Of a stretch of DNA of 64,000 nt, positions 28,839 to 38,422 are shown piece by piece. The position numbers and the translations under genes were made by a program. The notes beneath the pieces are model-generated. The model did not search any database and was not told the DNA's origin. It was given only the letters and a program-made list of their open reading frames with translations. Origin of the DNA: Pseudomonas cannabina (GTDB lineage Bacteria; Pseudomonadota; Gammaproteobacteria; Pseudomonadales; Pseudomonadaceae); contig NZ_FNKU01000001.1 in the NCBI RefSeq assembly GCF_900100365.1, forward strand, positions 1,178,001-1,242,000, read 5' to 3'. Position 1 is the first letter of the stretch. Each line of letters opens with the position of its first letter.

Positions 28839-30251
28839 ATGAGCGACGAGCATAACCAGATGGCCGATATTCTGATCATCGGCGGCGGTTTGAGCGGCAG
28901 CATGCTGGCCGTACAACTACTCCGCAGGCCGGGTCAGCGTCGGATCATGATCATCGAAACCCGCAGCGAACTGGGGCGTGGCGAGGCCTACAGTGCTACC
29001 GAGCCTGGGCATACGCTCAATGGCAATGCGGCGCGCATGAGCGTTGATCCGGACAACCCCGCTGACCTGACCGAATGGCTGACCGGATACCTGGCCGAAG
29101 GCGGCTGGCCCGAATCCGCAGAGCAGCCAGTACCGGTGGCCGAGCTGTTTCCGCCACGAGGGGTGTTCGGTCTCTATGTGCAGCAGCGCCTGCGCGAGGC
29201 CCGCGTCGCCGGAGACGTTTATGGTTCGACGCTTGCGCATGTGCGCGGCGAGGCGGTCGATGTGCAGCCTGACGCTTCCGGTGTCAGCATCACGCTGGCG
29301 GATGGCAGTCTGCTGCGTGGCCGCCATGCCGTGCTGGCCACCGGCATGTACGCTGCTTCACGTACGCCGATGCGCGAGTCGAACGGGCTGAATGCAGCGG
29401 CGCTGGACCCGTGGGATGTGGCGGTCATGCGCCAGCTCGATCGGCAGGCGAGGGTGCTGATCATCGGTTCCGGGCTGACCATGGTCGACGCGGTGGTGTC
29501 TCTTGAAAAAGCGGGCCATCGCGGGCCGATTCAGGTTTTTTCGCGCCACGGCCTGTTGCCTCACGTGCGCCGTCAGCCGCCGGAATGGCCTGACTTTCTG
29601 GCTCAGGACCCGAGTATCCGTACCACCCGGCAGTTGCTGCGCAAGGTGCGCGAGCAGTGCGAGCTGGCCATCGAAAGCGGCATTGACTGGCAGGCCCCGC
29701 TGGATACCGTGCGCGGCAACGTCGGACGGCTGTGGCATCAGGCGACCGACAGGCAGCGCCGACAATTCGTGCGCCATGTACGGCCGTGGTGGGAAAGCCA
29801 TCACCATCGCTCGCCGCCGCCGAGTGCGGCGTTGCTGGCCAGGCTGGTGCGGCAAGGACGGCTGAGCATTCAGGCTGCATCGTTGCAGAGTGTTGCCAGT
29901 CTGGCTTCGGGACAGGTGCAGATCAGCGTCCGCTATCGGGGCGAGAGTGAACCGTCGCAACTGGCGGGTGATGCGCTGATAAATTCCACCGGCATTGAAT
30001 ACGACTGGCGTCGCGTGGACCGCCCGCTGCCTCGCCAGTTGCTGGCACGCGGGTTGATCCAGCCCGGCCCACTGGCGCTGGGCATCGCCGCCGACGCTGG
30101 AGGCGCGGTGCTTGATGCGCAAGGTCAGTATTCCTCCCGGTTATTCGCCATGGGCCCGCCGTTGCGCGGCATGTGGTGGGAGAGCACCGCCGTCACCGAC
30201 GTAGCGATCCAGGCCAAGGCGCTGGCAATGCGTTTGGCCTCCTTGAGCTAG
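28839..30251 (+). CDS. FAD/NAD(P)-binding protein
   Basis: A 470-residue oxidoreductase-like protein with a dinucleotide-binding N terminus (ILIIGGGLSGSMLAVQL) and a second one in the middle (VLIIGSGLTMVDAVVSL). LGRGEAYSATEPGHTLNGNAARMS and NSTGIEYDW match the PF13454-type FAD-NAD(P)-binding family, whose members are often linked to siderophore, metal or sulfur loci. Substrate unknown. An open frame continues upstream into the regulator gene, but ATG 28839 follows a GAGG site at 28826-28829. Confidence 0.82.
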   Translation: MSDEHNQMADILIIGGGLSGSMLAVQLLRRPGQRRIMIIETRSELGRGEAYSATEPGHTLNGNAARMSVDPDNPADLTEWLTGYLAEGGWPESAEQPVPVAELFPPRGVFGLYVQQRLREARVAGDVYGSTLAHVRGEAVDVQPDASGVSITLADGSLLRGRHAVLATGMYAASRTPMRESNGLNAAALDPWDVAVMRQLDRQARVLIIGSGLTMVDAVVSLEKAGHRGPIQVFSRHGLLPHVRRQPPEWPDFLAQDPSIRTTRQLLRKVREQCELAIESGIDWQAPLDTVRGNVGRLWHQATDRQRRQFVRHVRPWWESHHHRSPPPSAALLARLVRQGRLSIQAASLQSVASLASGQVQISVRYRGESEPSQLAGDALINSTGIEYDWRRVDRPLPRQLLARGLIQPGPLALGIAADAGGAVLDAQGQYSSRLFAMGPPLRGMWWESTAVTDVAIQAKALAMRLASLS

Positions 30252-30270
30252 CGTGCTGACCCGCAAGAGC

Positions 30271-30285
30271 GGACGCGGAGCGTCC
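30271..30285. repeat. REP-like palindrome
   Basis: GGACGCGGAGCGTCC, a perfect 6-base stem with GGA loop, 20 bases after the FAD protein stop. The identical 15-mer recurs at 42450-42464. Confidence 0.7.
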
Positions 30286-30370
30286 AGAACGGCATGACAA
30301 CGCGGACCGTTGTCACGATAAGTGTTTAGACACCTCTCGTTTCTCAGGCGCAAGCACGGGAATGCCCGTC

Positions 30371-30387
30371 GTGACGCTCCGCGTCAC
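30371..30387. repeat. REP-like palindrome, inverted
   Basis: GTGACGCTCCGCGTCAC, a perfect 7-base stem, in the opposite orientation to the copy at 30271. A pair of inverted REPs within 100 bases resembles a BIME arrangement. Confidence 0.7.
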
Positions 30388-30413
30388 ATGTCCGCGATAA
30401 TGCCTTGGCTTTA

Positions 30414-30524
30414 GATGTGCTTTTCAACCGCGATGGCATTGACGACGCCGATTGCGACGAAGGAACCCGACGAAGTCGGGCCGGAAACGGAGCTGGGACT
30501 TTGCCTACTTTGGTCCCTCAAAGT
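30414..30524. repeat. Composite dispersed repeat, copy 2 (short form)
   Basis: Matches 9360-9405 and 9519-9585 but lacks the about 113-base module between them; the two segments join directly at GCGACGAAGG (30454-30463). Downstream, GGTGACCTGAGTCAGACGCAAA and the REP-like GTGACGCGAAGCGTCCA (30594-30610) continue the same arrangement as at 9.6-9.85 kb. Confidence 0.65.
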
Positions 30525-30659
30525 AGGGCGCCGTTAGGGCGCAAAGGTGACCTGAGTCAGACGCAAATGCCGCTGACATCGTAAAACCGCTGTGTGACGC
30601 GAAGCGTCCAGAAATGCATGGCGAAGCGTGGGCACGAGACTCAAAAACCATTCTCAAGC

Positions 30660-31766
30660 TCACACCGACAAATGCAGCATACGGTCGCCCTGCACATTCT
30701 CGCCAGGCCTGCGCTTGTTGACCGCCAGTTCGCCGATCTTGATCAGACGCGTGCGCGTCACGTTCCGCGTCAGGCCCAGCAGGCTGGCCGTATGCACCTG
30801 ATTGTGATGGCAGAAACGATAAGCCGTACGCAGTAACGTGTCCTCGACCTTTTCGTGCAAGGCGCCTGCCTGCTCCTCGAACAGCTTTTGAAACGCACGG
30901 TTGAGCAACTGCTCGGCAGACTCGTCAGCCGGGTTGTACTCGTCCTGACGCTCGATTCTCAGGTTCGACATGCGCAAGTCATCACGCTGAATCACCCCGT
31001 CACGGCAGACCAGCAGCGTGTGATGAATGACGTTTTCCAGCTCGCGAATATTGCCCGGCCAACTGTAGGTTTTCAGCTTGTGCTCGGCCTCCGGGCTGAT
31101 GCGCACCGGACCATGCCGCAGGCGCTGGCTATATACCTCGATGAAATGCCGGGCCAGAGGCAGAATATCGCCCGGCCGCTCGCGCAAGGGGCTCAACTCC
31201 AGATTGACCACGTCCAGCCGGTAATACAGATCCTCGCGAAAATGCCCGGCATTGATGGCTTTTTCCAGCTGCACGTTGGTGGCCGCCAGCACTCGCACAT
31301 CGATCGGAATGCTCTTGCGTGAACCCAGACGCACGACTTCGCGCTCCTGAAGCACGCGCAGCAGTTTGACCTGAAGCGTCATGGGCAGATCACCGATCTC
31401 ATCGAGAAACAGCGTGCCGCCGTTGGCCTCCTCGAACCAGCCTGCCTTGGCGCTGATTGCACCGGTAAAGGCGCCTTTATCGTGACCAAACAACTCGGCC
31501 TCGATCAGGTTTTCGGAAAACGCTCCGCAGTTCACGGCCACGAACGGCTTGTCACGCCGGGCGCTCAACTCGTGGACATGCCTGGCAACCAGTTCCTTGC
31601 CGGTGCCGGTTTCACCGATGATCAGCACGCTGGCGTCGCTTGGCGCGACCTGGCGCACGTGAGCCAGCAAGGCTCTGGATTTCGGGTCTTCGAAGACCTG
31701 CGCGGTGGCCCTGATCGAGGTCGCCAGCGCAGGCGAGTGCGGTAAGGTCAGCAGTTGCCCGGACAT
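30660..31766 (-). CDS. sfnR: Sigma-54-dependent activator of sulfone/sulfonate genes
   Basis: An enhancer-binding protein of 368 residues without a receiver or GAF domain, as in SfnR of Pseudomonas. The AAA+ domain has Walker A GETGTGKE (51-58), GAFTGA (98-103), the sigma-54 contact loop, and Walker [11 protein letters not shown] (116-125). The C terminus has a Fis-type helix-turn-helix ([17 protein letters not shown]). SfnR activates dimethyl-sulfone and methanesulfonate monooxygenase genes during sulfur limitation. Its ATG shares one base with the stop of the monooxygenase gene. Two sigma-54-like promoters in this window are candidate targets. Confidence 0.88.
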   Translation of the reverse strand: MSGQLLTLPHSPALATSIRATAQVFEDPKSRALLAHVRQVAPSDASVLIIGETGTGKELVARHVHELSARRDKPFVAVNCGAFSENLIEAELFGHDKGAFTGAISAKAGWFEEANGGTLFLDEIGDLPMTLQVKLLRVLQEREVVRLGSRKSIPIDVRVLAATNVQLEKAINAGHFREDLYYRLDVVNLELSPLRERPGDILPLARHFIEVYSQRLRHGPVRISPEAEHKLKTYSWPGNIRELENVIHHTLLVCRDGVIQRDDLRMSNLRIERQDEYNPADESAEQLLNRAFQKLFEEQAGALHEKVEDTLLRTAYRFCHHNQVHTASLLGLTRNVTRTRLIKIGELAVNKRRPGENVQGDRMLHLSV

Positions 31767-32905
31767 CACTTGGCCTGCGGGGGCAAATCGTTGGCGATCA
31801 TTTCGCCAAACGGCCCGGTCAGATTGGTGATGCCGCGCCCGGCGAGGCTGGCATAAGGCTCAGGCAACAGCGGGAAGACCAGCTCGGCAAAACGATACGC
31901 TTCTTCCAGATGCGGGTAACCGGAAAAGATGAAGCTCTCGATGCCCAGATCCGCATATTCCTTGATACGTTCCGCGACTTCCTGCGGGTTGCCGACCAGT
32001 GCCGTGCCTGCGCCGCCACGCACCAGGCCGACGCCCGCCCACAGGTTGGGAGCGATTTCCAGGTTGTCGCGACGCCCGTCATGCAGCGCTGCCATACGTC
32101 GCTGGCCTTCGGAGTCGAAACGCGAAAAGGATTTCTGCGCCGCTGCGATGGTTTCGTCGCTGATGTGTTCGATCAGGGTGCTGGCGGCTTTCCAGGCTTT
32201 TTCGCTGGTTTCCCGGACGATCACGTGCAGACGAATGCCGAACTTCACGGTACGGCCCTTGCGCGCGGCACGTTCCCGCACATCGGCGAGCTTCTGCGCG
32301 ACGGCTGCGGGCGGCTCGCCCCAGGTCAGGTAGACGTCCACCTGATCGGCGGCCAGATCATGAGCCGCGTCCGAAGAACCACCAAAATACAGCGGCGGAT
32401 AAGGTTTCTGGATCGGTGGGTACAGCGCCTTGGCGTTCTGTACGCGCAGGTGTTTGCCTTCGAAATCGACCGCTTCGCCCTGCAGAACGCGGCGCCAGAT
32501 TTTCAGGAACTCGTCGGTGACTTCGTAACGTTCGCTATGGTCGAGGAAGCTGCCATCGCCGCGGTTCTCGTCCGGATCGCCACCGGTGACCACGTTGATC
32601 AGTAGGCGGCCGCCGGATAGGCGATCCAGTGTGGCCGCCATACGCGCCGAAACGGTCGGGGAGATGATCCCTGGACGGATCGCCACCAGGTACTTCAAAC
32701 GCTCGGTCAGCGGCACCAGCGCCGAGGCGATCACCCACGAATCCTCGCAGGAGCGGCCGGTAGGGATCAGCACCCCGTAATAGCCCAGATCATCGGCAGC
32801 CTGCGCCACTTGCTTCAGGTAATTCAGGGTCACCGGGCGCGCGCCCTTGGTGGTGCCCAGATAATGGCCGTCGCCGTGAGTCGGAAGAAACCAGAAAACG
32901 TTCAT
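31766..32905 (-). CDS. msuD: FMNH2-dependent alkane/methanesulfonate monooxygenase
   Basis: Flavin-dependent desulfonating enzyme of the SsuD/MsuD family (luciferase-like TIM barrel), 379 residues, which uses reduced FMN and oxygen to release sulfite from sulfonates. [39 protein letters not shown] and [17 protein letters not shown] are family hallmarks. The pairing with sfnR suggests methanesulfonate (MsuD) rather than the ssu operon, but SsuD cannot be excluded. No flavin reductase gene adjoins it; one lies at 46.1 kb. An AAGGA site precedes the ATG. Confidence 0.87.
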   Translation of the reverse strand: MNVFWFLPTHGDGHYLGTTKGARPVTLNYLKQVAQAADDLGYYGVLIPTGRSCEDSWVIASALVPLTERLKYLVAIRPGIISPTVSARMAATLDRLSGGRLLINVVTGGDPDENRGDGSFLDHSERYEVTDEFLKIWRRVLQGEAVDFEGKHLRVQNAKALYPPIQKPYPPLYFGGSSDAAHDLAADQVDVYLTWGEPPAAVAQKLADVRERAARKGRTVKFGIRLHVIVRETSEKAWKAASTLIEHISDETIAAAQKSFSRFDSEGQRRMAALHDGRRDNLEIAPNLWAGVGLVRGGAGTALVGNPQEVAERIKEYADLGIESFIFSGYPHLEEAYRFAELVFPLLPEPYASLAGRGITNLTGPFGEMIANDLPPQAK

Positions 32906-32960
32906 GACAAATCCTTGGGAGTGATCAGCTCAATGAAGCTGACGGGACCTACTGTTGGAG

Positions 32961-32976
32961 TGCAGACAGTCTGCCA
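32961..32976 (-). promoter_or_regulatory. Putative sigma-54 promoter of msuD-sfnR
   Basis: On the - strand TGGCAGACTGTCTGCA has GG and GC ten bases apart and matches TGGCACG-N4-TTGCA at most positions. The start codon of msuD is 56 bases downstream. The element is also part of an inverted repeat (CTGTTGG 32952-32958 and CCAACAG 32974-32980). The adjacent gene is a sigma-54 activator, which supports the call. Confidence 0.55.
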
Positions 32977-33194
32977 ACAGCGTTCGAGGTGGGGCCAGTT
33001 ATAGAACGTCTTGTTTATTCCGCAAAAGATCGTTAAACCATATTTTTAGATCTTAAAGGCATATATGGCGGTGCGGGTGACCTGTTTTCCGCTCCAGAGC
33101 CTTCTGCCACAGGGGTTTGGCAGCGCTCGTCAGCCTGTCGAAACTTTTCTCGGTTGTGCCCGGTCACCTGTTGAAGACCAACAGGAGTCAGACC

Positions 33195-34106
33195 ATGGCA
33201 AGGGCAATCTGGAAGGGCGCGATCAGCTTCGGGCTGGTACACATCCCCGTCGCGCTGGTGTCTGCGACAACGTCGAACAGTGTCGATTTCGACTGGCTGG
33301 ACAAGCGCAGCATGGACCCGGTCGGCTACAAACGGATCAACAAGGTCACCGGCAAGGAAGTCACCAAGGAAAACATCGTCAAAGGCGTGTTGCACGAGAA
33401 GGATCGTTATGTGGTGCTCAGCGAGGAGGAAATACGCTCTTCGCACCCCAAGTCGACCCAGACCATCGATATCTTCGCCTTCGTCGACAGCCAACAGATT
33501 CCGTTGCAGAACATCGACACGCCGTATTTTCTGACCCCGGACAAGCGCGGCCAAAACGTCTACGCACTGCTGCGCGAAACCCTGATCGATACCAAAAAGG
33601 TAGCGCTGGCCAACGTCGTGTTGCACACCCGCGAGCATCTGGCGGCGGTCATGCCGCTGGAGTCGGCGCTGGTGATGGTGATTCTGCGCTGGCCCGCCGA
33701 CGTCCGCGAACTCGATGCGCTGGAACTGAGTGAGGCCGTCACCAAGGCGCAATTGAATAAAAGCGAACGCGACATGGCCAAGCGGCTGGTCAAGGACATG
33801 AGTGCCGACTGGGAGCCTGAAAAGTACCGCGATACGTTTCAGGAGAAGATCATGAAACTGGTCGAAACCAAGGCCAGCGAAGGCAAGATCGAAGACGTCG
33901 AAACCGATCCGGGCGAGGAAGAGCGCAAGAGCGCCGATGTCATCGACCTCACCGATTTGCTGCGTCGCAGCCTGGCGGGCAAGAGCGGTGCGGGCAAGGC
34001 GAGGGCTAGCAAACCCGCCGCCAAGGCCACCGACAAAGCTGCTGCCAAAGACGAGACCAAGCCCAAGCGGCCCGCTGCGCGTAAAAAGACCGGCAAAGCG
34101 TCTTGA
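33195..34106 (+). CDS. ku: Ku protein, DNA end-binding
   Basis: Bacterial Ku homologue of 303 residues that forms a homodimeric ring on double-strand breaks and recruits LigD. It starts with the family hallmark ARAIWKGAISFGLVHIPV. The core Ku domain runs to about residue 255, followed by an Ala/Lys-rich C-terminal tail that is common in bacterial Ku and helps DNA threading. ATG 33195 has an AGGAG site seven bases upstream; the open frame before it lacks homology. ligD follows after 51 bases on the same strand. Confidence 0.95.
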   Translation: MARAIWKGAISFGLVHIPVALVSATTSNSVDFDWLDKRSMDPVGYKRINKVTGKEVTKENIVKGVLHEKDRYVVLSEEEIRSSHPKSTQTIDIFAFVDSQQIPLQNIDTPYFLTPDKRGQNVYALLRETLIDTKKVALANVVLHTREHLAAVMPLESALVMVILRWPADVRELDALELSEAVTKAQLNKSERDMAKRLVKDMSADWEPEKYRDTFQEKIMKLVETKASEGKIEDVETDPGEEERKSADVIDLTDLLRRSLAGKSGAGKARASKPAAKATDKAAAKDETKPKRPAARKKTGKAS

Positions 34107-34157
34107 GGCAAAACCGGTTGAGACAAAAGCCTCTCGATCCCTACGGAGAAACCGGCC

Positions 34158-36785
34158 ATGGCCAAGCCAGCCAGTGAATACACGCGCAAACGCAACTTCG
34201 ATGTCACTTCTGAGCCCGCCGAAAGCAAACGTAAAAGCAAAGCGCGGTCAAGTGCGTTGAGTTTCGTGATCCAGAAACACGATGCGCGCAACCTGCACTA
34301 CGATTTCCGCCTGGAGCTGGACGGCACGCTCAAGAGCTGGGCGGTCCCCAAGGGGCCGAGCCTGGACCCGAAGCAGAAGCGCCTGGCGGTGCATGTCGAA
34401 GATCACCCGCTGGATTACGCCAGTTTCGAGGGCAGCATTCCGCAGGGGCAATACGGCGGTGGTGACGTGATCGTCTGGGATCGTGGCATCTGGCAACCCC
34501 ATGGTGACCCGCAAAAGACCTACGAGGAAGGCAAACTCAAGTTCACCCTGGTCGGCGAAAAGCTCAGCGGCGAATGGGCGCTGGTGCGCACCCGGCTCAA
34601 GGGCAGCGGCAGCAAGGAGCAGTGGTTGCTGATCAAGGAGAAGGACTCGATTGCCCGGCCGGCTGACGAATACGACATCACTCAGGAACAGCCACAAAGC
34701 GTGATCAGCGGCGCGCAGGTCGGGGCAGGGCGTACAGCGCCTGTCAAAGGCAAATCCAAACCTGGCACGGCAACCGGCAAAGCCAAGGCCGTCAAAGCGA
34801 AAGCTGCAACGCCAAAGCAGGCAATATCGAAAACAGCTTTCCCCGAAGTGTTTTCTCCGCAACTGGCCACCCTGGTGGACGCTCCGCCCGCAGGCGAATG
34901 GCTGTACGAGATCAAGTTCGACGGCTACCGCATGCTGACGCGTATTCAGCATGACGACGTGCGGCTGTTCACGCGGAACGGCAATGACTGGACCGATCAG
35001 TTGCCTGAGCTGGTCAAGGCGCTCAAAGGCCTGAAATTGCAGGACAGCTGGTTCGACGGCGAGGTTGTGGTGCTCGACGAGCAAGGGCTGCCGGACTTTC
35101 AGGGGTTGCAGAATGCCTTTTACGGGGGGCAGAGCAAAAACATCCTGTATTACCTGTTCGATATGCCGTTTCTGAGTGGCGAAGACTTGCGCGAGGTGCC
35201 GCTGGAACAGCGTCGTGATGCTCTGAAGCAAGTGCTCGACAGCCAGCGCAGCCGTTTGCTGCGTTACTCCGATGCGTTTCAGGCCGGGCATCAGGACATT
35301 GTCAGCAGCGCGGCGGCGATGGGCCTCGAAGGAGTGATCGGCAAGCGCGCTGGCAGTGCTTATGTCAGCAAGCGCAATGCCGACTGGATCAAGCTCAAAT
35401 GCCGTCTGCGTCAGGAATTCGTGATCGTCGGCTACAGTGCACCACAGGGCAGCCGCTCGGCGTTCGGCGCGTTGTTGCTGGCAGTCAACGACGACCAGCA
35501 AGGCCTGGTGTATGCCGGGCGGGTCGGCACCGGTTTCAACGAGACGACCCTCAAACAATTGCACAAACAGTTTCGCCCCTTGCAGCGCGACAGCTCGCCG
35601 TTGTGCAAAAAACTCACTGCAGCGCAAGCACGCGGTGTGCAGTGGCTGGAGCCGCAACTGGTGTGCGAAGCAGAGTTCGCCCAATGGACCCGCGAGGGTA
35701 TTCTGCGTCAGGCCGCGTTTGCTGGCCTGCGCACTGACAAACCGGCTGGTGAGGTGGTGCGCGAACGGATCCAGCCTGGCAAGGCCGCAGGCCAGACCAA
35801 GGCAGCTTCTGCGCCTTCCACGTCCGCGCCAGCGAAAGCCAGGCCCGCTACGGCAACGCCCAGGGCCGGCAAAAAAGCTGCGCACGGCAGAGTTGATGTG
35901 GCAGGCACCGGTATCAGCCATCCGGATCGGGTCATCGACAGCCAGACCGGCACGCAGAAGATCGAACTTGCGCAGTTCTACGAGGCCATCGCCGACTGGA
36001 TTCTGCCGTACCTGAGCAAGCGTCCGGTAGCCCTGTTGCGCTGCCCGGAAGGCATCGATGGCGAGCAGTTTTTCCAGAAGCATGCCGAGCATCTGGCCAT
36101 TCCGAACATCAGGCAACTGGATCGCGCGCTGGACCCTGGCCATGCCGCGCTGATGGAAATCGATTCGGTGCAGGCGCTGGTCGGGGCCGCGCAAATGGGC
36201 GCCATCGAGTTGCATACCTGGGGCGCGACCCGCGACAAAATCGAGACACCTGATCACTTGGTGCTCGACCTCGATCCTGACCCGGCGCTACCTTGGCGCA
36301 GCATGATCGAGGCCACGCAGATGGTGCTCGCCGTGCTCGATGAGTTGCGGCTGGACGCTTTTCTGAAAACCAGTGGTGGCAAGGGCATGCACATCATCGT
36401 GCCGCTGGCGCGGCAGGCTGACTGGGACACCGTCAAAGCATTTTCCAAAGCGATTGCCGAGTTCGTCAGCGGTCAGTTGCCCGAGCGCTTTACGGCCACC
36501 ATGGGGCCGAAAAACCGGGTCGGCAAGATCTTCATCGACTACCTGCGCAACAGTCGCGGCGGCAGCACGGTCACTGCGTATTCGGTACGCGCCCGGCCGG
36601 GTTTACCGGTCTCGGTACCGATAGCACTGGATGAGTTGGCGGGACTGACGTCGTCGGCGCAATGGGACATCACCAATTTGCACCAGCGTTTGAGCACGCT
36701 CAAGGATGATCCTTGGGCGGGTTACCGCAACCGTCGCAAAATCACGCAAAAAATGTGGAAGCAGCTGGGAGCCAGACAGCCTTGA
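34158..36785 (+). CDS. ligD: Multifunctional DNA ligase D
   Basis: ATP-dependent end-joining enzyme of 875 residues in the Pseudomonas order: phosphoesterase, ligase, polymerase. The phosphoesterase (about 30-185) has QKHDARNLHYDFRLE with metal histidines His41 and His47. The ligase follows an Ala/Lys-rich linker, with catalytic Lys253 in YEIKFDGYR and an OB-fold that includes EFVIVGYS. The primase-polymerase (about 590-870) has LVLDLDPDP metal-binding aspartates and TSGGKGMHI. With Ku it forms a stationary-phase non-homologous end-joining system. A 669-codon antisense frame is a shadow of its skewed codons. Confidence 0.96.
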   Translation: MAKPASEYTRKRNFDVTSEPAESKRKSKARSSALSFVIQKHDARNLHYDFRLELDGTLKSWAVPKGPSLDPKQKRLAVHVEDHPLDYASFEGSIPQGQYGGGDVIVWDRGIWQPHGDPQKTYEEGKLKFTLVGEKLSGEWALVRTRLKGSGSKEQWLLIKEKDSIARPADEYDITQEQPQSVISGAQVGAGRTAPVKGKSKPGTATGKAKAVKAKAATPKQAISKTAFPEVFSPQLATLVDAPPAGEWLYEIKFDGYRMLTRIQHDDVRLFTRNGNDWTDQLPELVKALKGLKLQDSWFDGEVVVLDEQGLPDFQGLQNAFYGGQSKNILYYLFDMPFLSGEDLREVPLEQRRDALKQVLDSQRSRLLRYSDAFQAGHQDIVSSAAAMGLEGVIGKRAGSAYVSKRNADWIKLKCRLRQEFVIVGYSAPQGSRSAFGALLLAVNDDQQGLVYAGRVGTGFNETTLKQLHKQFRPLQRDSSPLCKKLTAAQARGVQWLEPQLVCEAEFAQWTREGILRQAAFAGLRTDKPAGEVVRERIQPGKAAGQTKAASAPSTSAPAKARPATATPRAGKKAAHGRVDVAGTGISHPDRVIDSQTGTQKIELAQFYEAIADWILPYLSKRPVALLRCPEGIDGEQFFQKHAEHLAIPNIRQLDRALDPGHAALMEIDSVQALVGAAQMGAIELHTWGATRDKIETPDHLVLDLDPDPALPWRSMIEATQMVLAVLDELRLDAFLKTSGGKGMHIIVPLARQADWDTVKAFSKAIAEFVSGQLPERFTATMGPKNRVGKIFIDYLRNSRGGSTVTAYSVRARPGLPVSVPIALDELAGLTSSAQWDITNLHQRLSTLKDDPWAGYRNRRKITQKMWKQLGARQP

Positions 36786-36861
36786 ACACTGCGGGTGTCG
36801 AAAATCGCCGTCAGCTGGCCAAAGGCCTGAAGAGCAATTATGTGCCCGCTGAGGTGAACGA

Positions 36862-38205
36862 CTAGAGAATCCGGTACAACAAACGTTCGACCCTGACCCG
36901 ACTGACCCTGCGCAGGAATTTGCGCACGCCTTCGGGGTAGTTGGCCAGCGTGTCCAGTTCATCGTATTGGTTGACGCGCTGAGTATTGCGCATCAGATGC
37001 GCGATTTCTGCCTCGCGCGGGTCGCTCCACTGGCCTTGCGGATCGTCGATCAGCAAGCCGTTTTCCAGGTCCAGATTGAAGGCCCGCGGATTGAGGTTGT
37101 TGCCGGTCAGCAACGTGTAACGCTGATCGACCCAAAGCCCCTTGAGGTGGAACGTGTTATCGCCGTGCTTCCATAAATGGACGTTCAGGCGATGCTGGGT
37201 AATTGCCTTCTGGTGCTTTTGCGCAAAGCGTCTCAGGCTGATTTCGTACAGATAGGGCAGGGCCGAGATCACCTTGAACGGCTCGTCCGGGTCGATGAAA
37301 AAGTCATTGGCGGTCTTGTCGCCAATGATGATATCGACATGCACGCCGCGTTTCAGCGCTCTGTTGATCTCGCGCGTCACGGCCACCGGCAGGTTGACAT
37401 AGGGCGTGCAGATGGTCAGCTGAATCTTGCTGGAGGCGATCAGGTCGCAGATGGCGCGATTGAGCGCGTTGCGCGGGCCGACGCCCAGCAACGGGATCAC
37501 GCGAAACTCACCGTTTTCCCTGTCGCCTGCCGAGGTGTCGTAGGCTGCGCGCTTCAGATCGCCACGAAACGCCCGAATTTCGCTGCGCAGGCTGCGAGAA
37601 CTCGGCGGCGATTGCAGGTCCAGACGATGCACGGCAGGTGATGGCAGAATCTCCCGCTGCACCAGATTCACGAAAGAGTCGGCCAGCGCTGTACTTTCGA
37701 TCAGGTGATAACGGTCGAGGCGGTATTTGTCGAGTTTGTGCAGATAAACGTTATTGAGGCTCGCGCCGGTGTAAAGCACGCAGTCATCGATCACACTGCC
37801 CTTGAGATGCAGCACGCCGAACAGCTCACGTGTCTGCACGGGCACGCCGTAGATCGGCACTTCCTCATCGTATTCGAGGTTTAGCGCCTGATACCACGTC
37901 GAATTGCCCGGCTGCCGCCCGGCACCGATCAGGCCCCGCTGCGCCCGGAACCAGTCCACCAGCACCACCACCTCCAGCTCTGGCCGTGCTGTCTTGGCGG
38001 CATACAAGGCGTCGAGGACTTCCTGGCCCGCCTCATCCTGTTGCAGATACAGCGCAATAATGTAAATACGGCGCGTGGCCGAAGCGATCTTCTCCAGCAG
38101 GCAGCGCCGATAATCGGCGGCAGACGGAACAATGGAGATAGCATCGCTCGGCAAGGCAAAACCGCGAAGCGCTGCCAGGGTCGAGCGTCGGAAAGTGGAC
38201 TGCAT
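36862..38205 (-). CDS. pssA: CDP-diacylglycerol-serine O-phosphatidyltransferase, phospholipase D type
   Basis: Makes phosphatidylserine, the precursor of phosphatidylethanolamine. The 447-residue protein is a PLD-superfamily enzyme close to E. coli PssA in length, with two HKD motifs: HLKGSVID in the first half and HLKGLWVD in the second, the latter followed by TGNNLNPRAF. The frame is open to 38364, but the extra N terminus looks non-coding; ATG 38205 fits the family length. It converges on ligD and appears to be a single-gene unit. Confidence 0.86.
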   Translation of the reverse strand: MQSTFRRSTLAALRGFALPSDAISIVPSAADYRRCLLEKIASATRRIYIIALYLQQDEAGQEVLDALYAAKTARPELEVVVLVDWFRAQRGLIGAGRQPGNSTWYQALNLEYDEEVPIYGVPVQTRELFGVLHLKGSVIDDCVLYTGASLNNVYLHKLDKYRLDRYHLIESTALADSFVNLVQREILPSPAVHRLDLQSPPSSRSLRSEIRAFRGDLKRAAYDTSAGDRENGEFRVIPLLGVGPRNALNRAICDLIASSKIQLTICTPYVNLPVAVTREINRALKRGVHVDIIIGDKTANDFFIDPDEPFKVISALPYLYEISLRRFAQKHQKAITQHRLNVHLWKHGDNTFHLKGLWVDQRYTLLTGNNLNPRAFNLDLENGLLIDDPQGQWSDPREAEIAHLMRNTQRVNQYDELDTLANYPEGVRKFLRRVSRVRVERLLYRIL

Positions 38206-38388
38206 AGGCCTCTCGATGGGAAAACCAACAGCGTACGAGCTTACACGAGAGTAAGGGGCAGGTGGCTGTCGTCGACCTGTTTCAAAGCGTTGCAAGGCAT
38301 AGCGCCTGGATACACACCCCTTCGATCCTGCTGCGTCGCGCCGCACTCTGAGAGTGTCGTGCAAGATCGATTTCTGATGACTCGGTCA

Positions 38389-38414
38389 CAGGCCGCATCG
38401 CCGGATGCGGCCTG
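38389..38414. terminator. Perfect hairpin between glpQ and pssA
   Basis: CAGGCCGCATC-GCCG-GATGCGGCCTG, an 11-base GC-rich stem just after the glpQ stop on the - strand. The following bases are not a clear T tract, so termination may be partial. Confidence 0.5.
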
Positions 38415-38422
38415 TCACTCGA

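Larger units (their letters stand above)
30252..30659. other. Repeat-rich intergenic region
   Basis: About 410 bases between the FAD protein gene and the convergent sfnR gene with no coding potential. It holds three REP-like palindromes and the second copy of the composite dispersed repeat also seen at 9.4 kb. Confidence 0.7.

Noticed and set aside
28115..28903. Long upstream extension of the DMT exporter frame
   Set aside because: The extra residues are antisense to the XRE-cupin gene and have no membrane or domain features; ATG 28114 gives the family length.
34248..36257. A 669-codon open frame on the - strand opposite ligD
   Set aside because: It is wholly antisense to ligD, whose catalytic motifs are intact, and its product is rich in His, Arg, Gln and Leu with no recognisable domain, as expected for the shadow of GC-rich codons.
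36862..38364. Longer N terminus for PssA starting at 38364
   Set aside because: The added 53 residues are Arg/Pro-rich and unlike the family; ATG 38205 gives the length of known PssA proteins.
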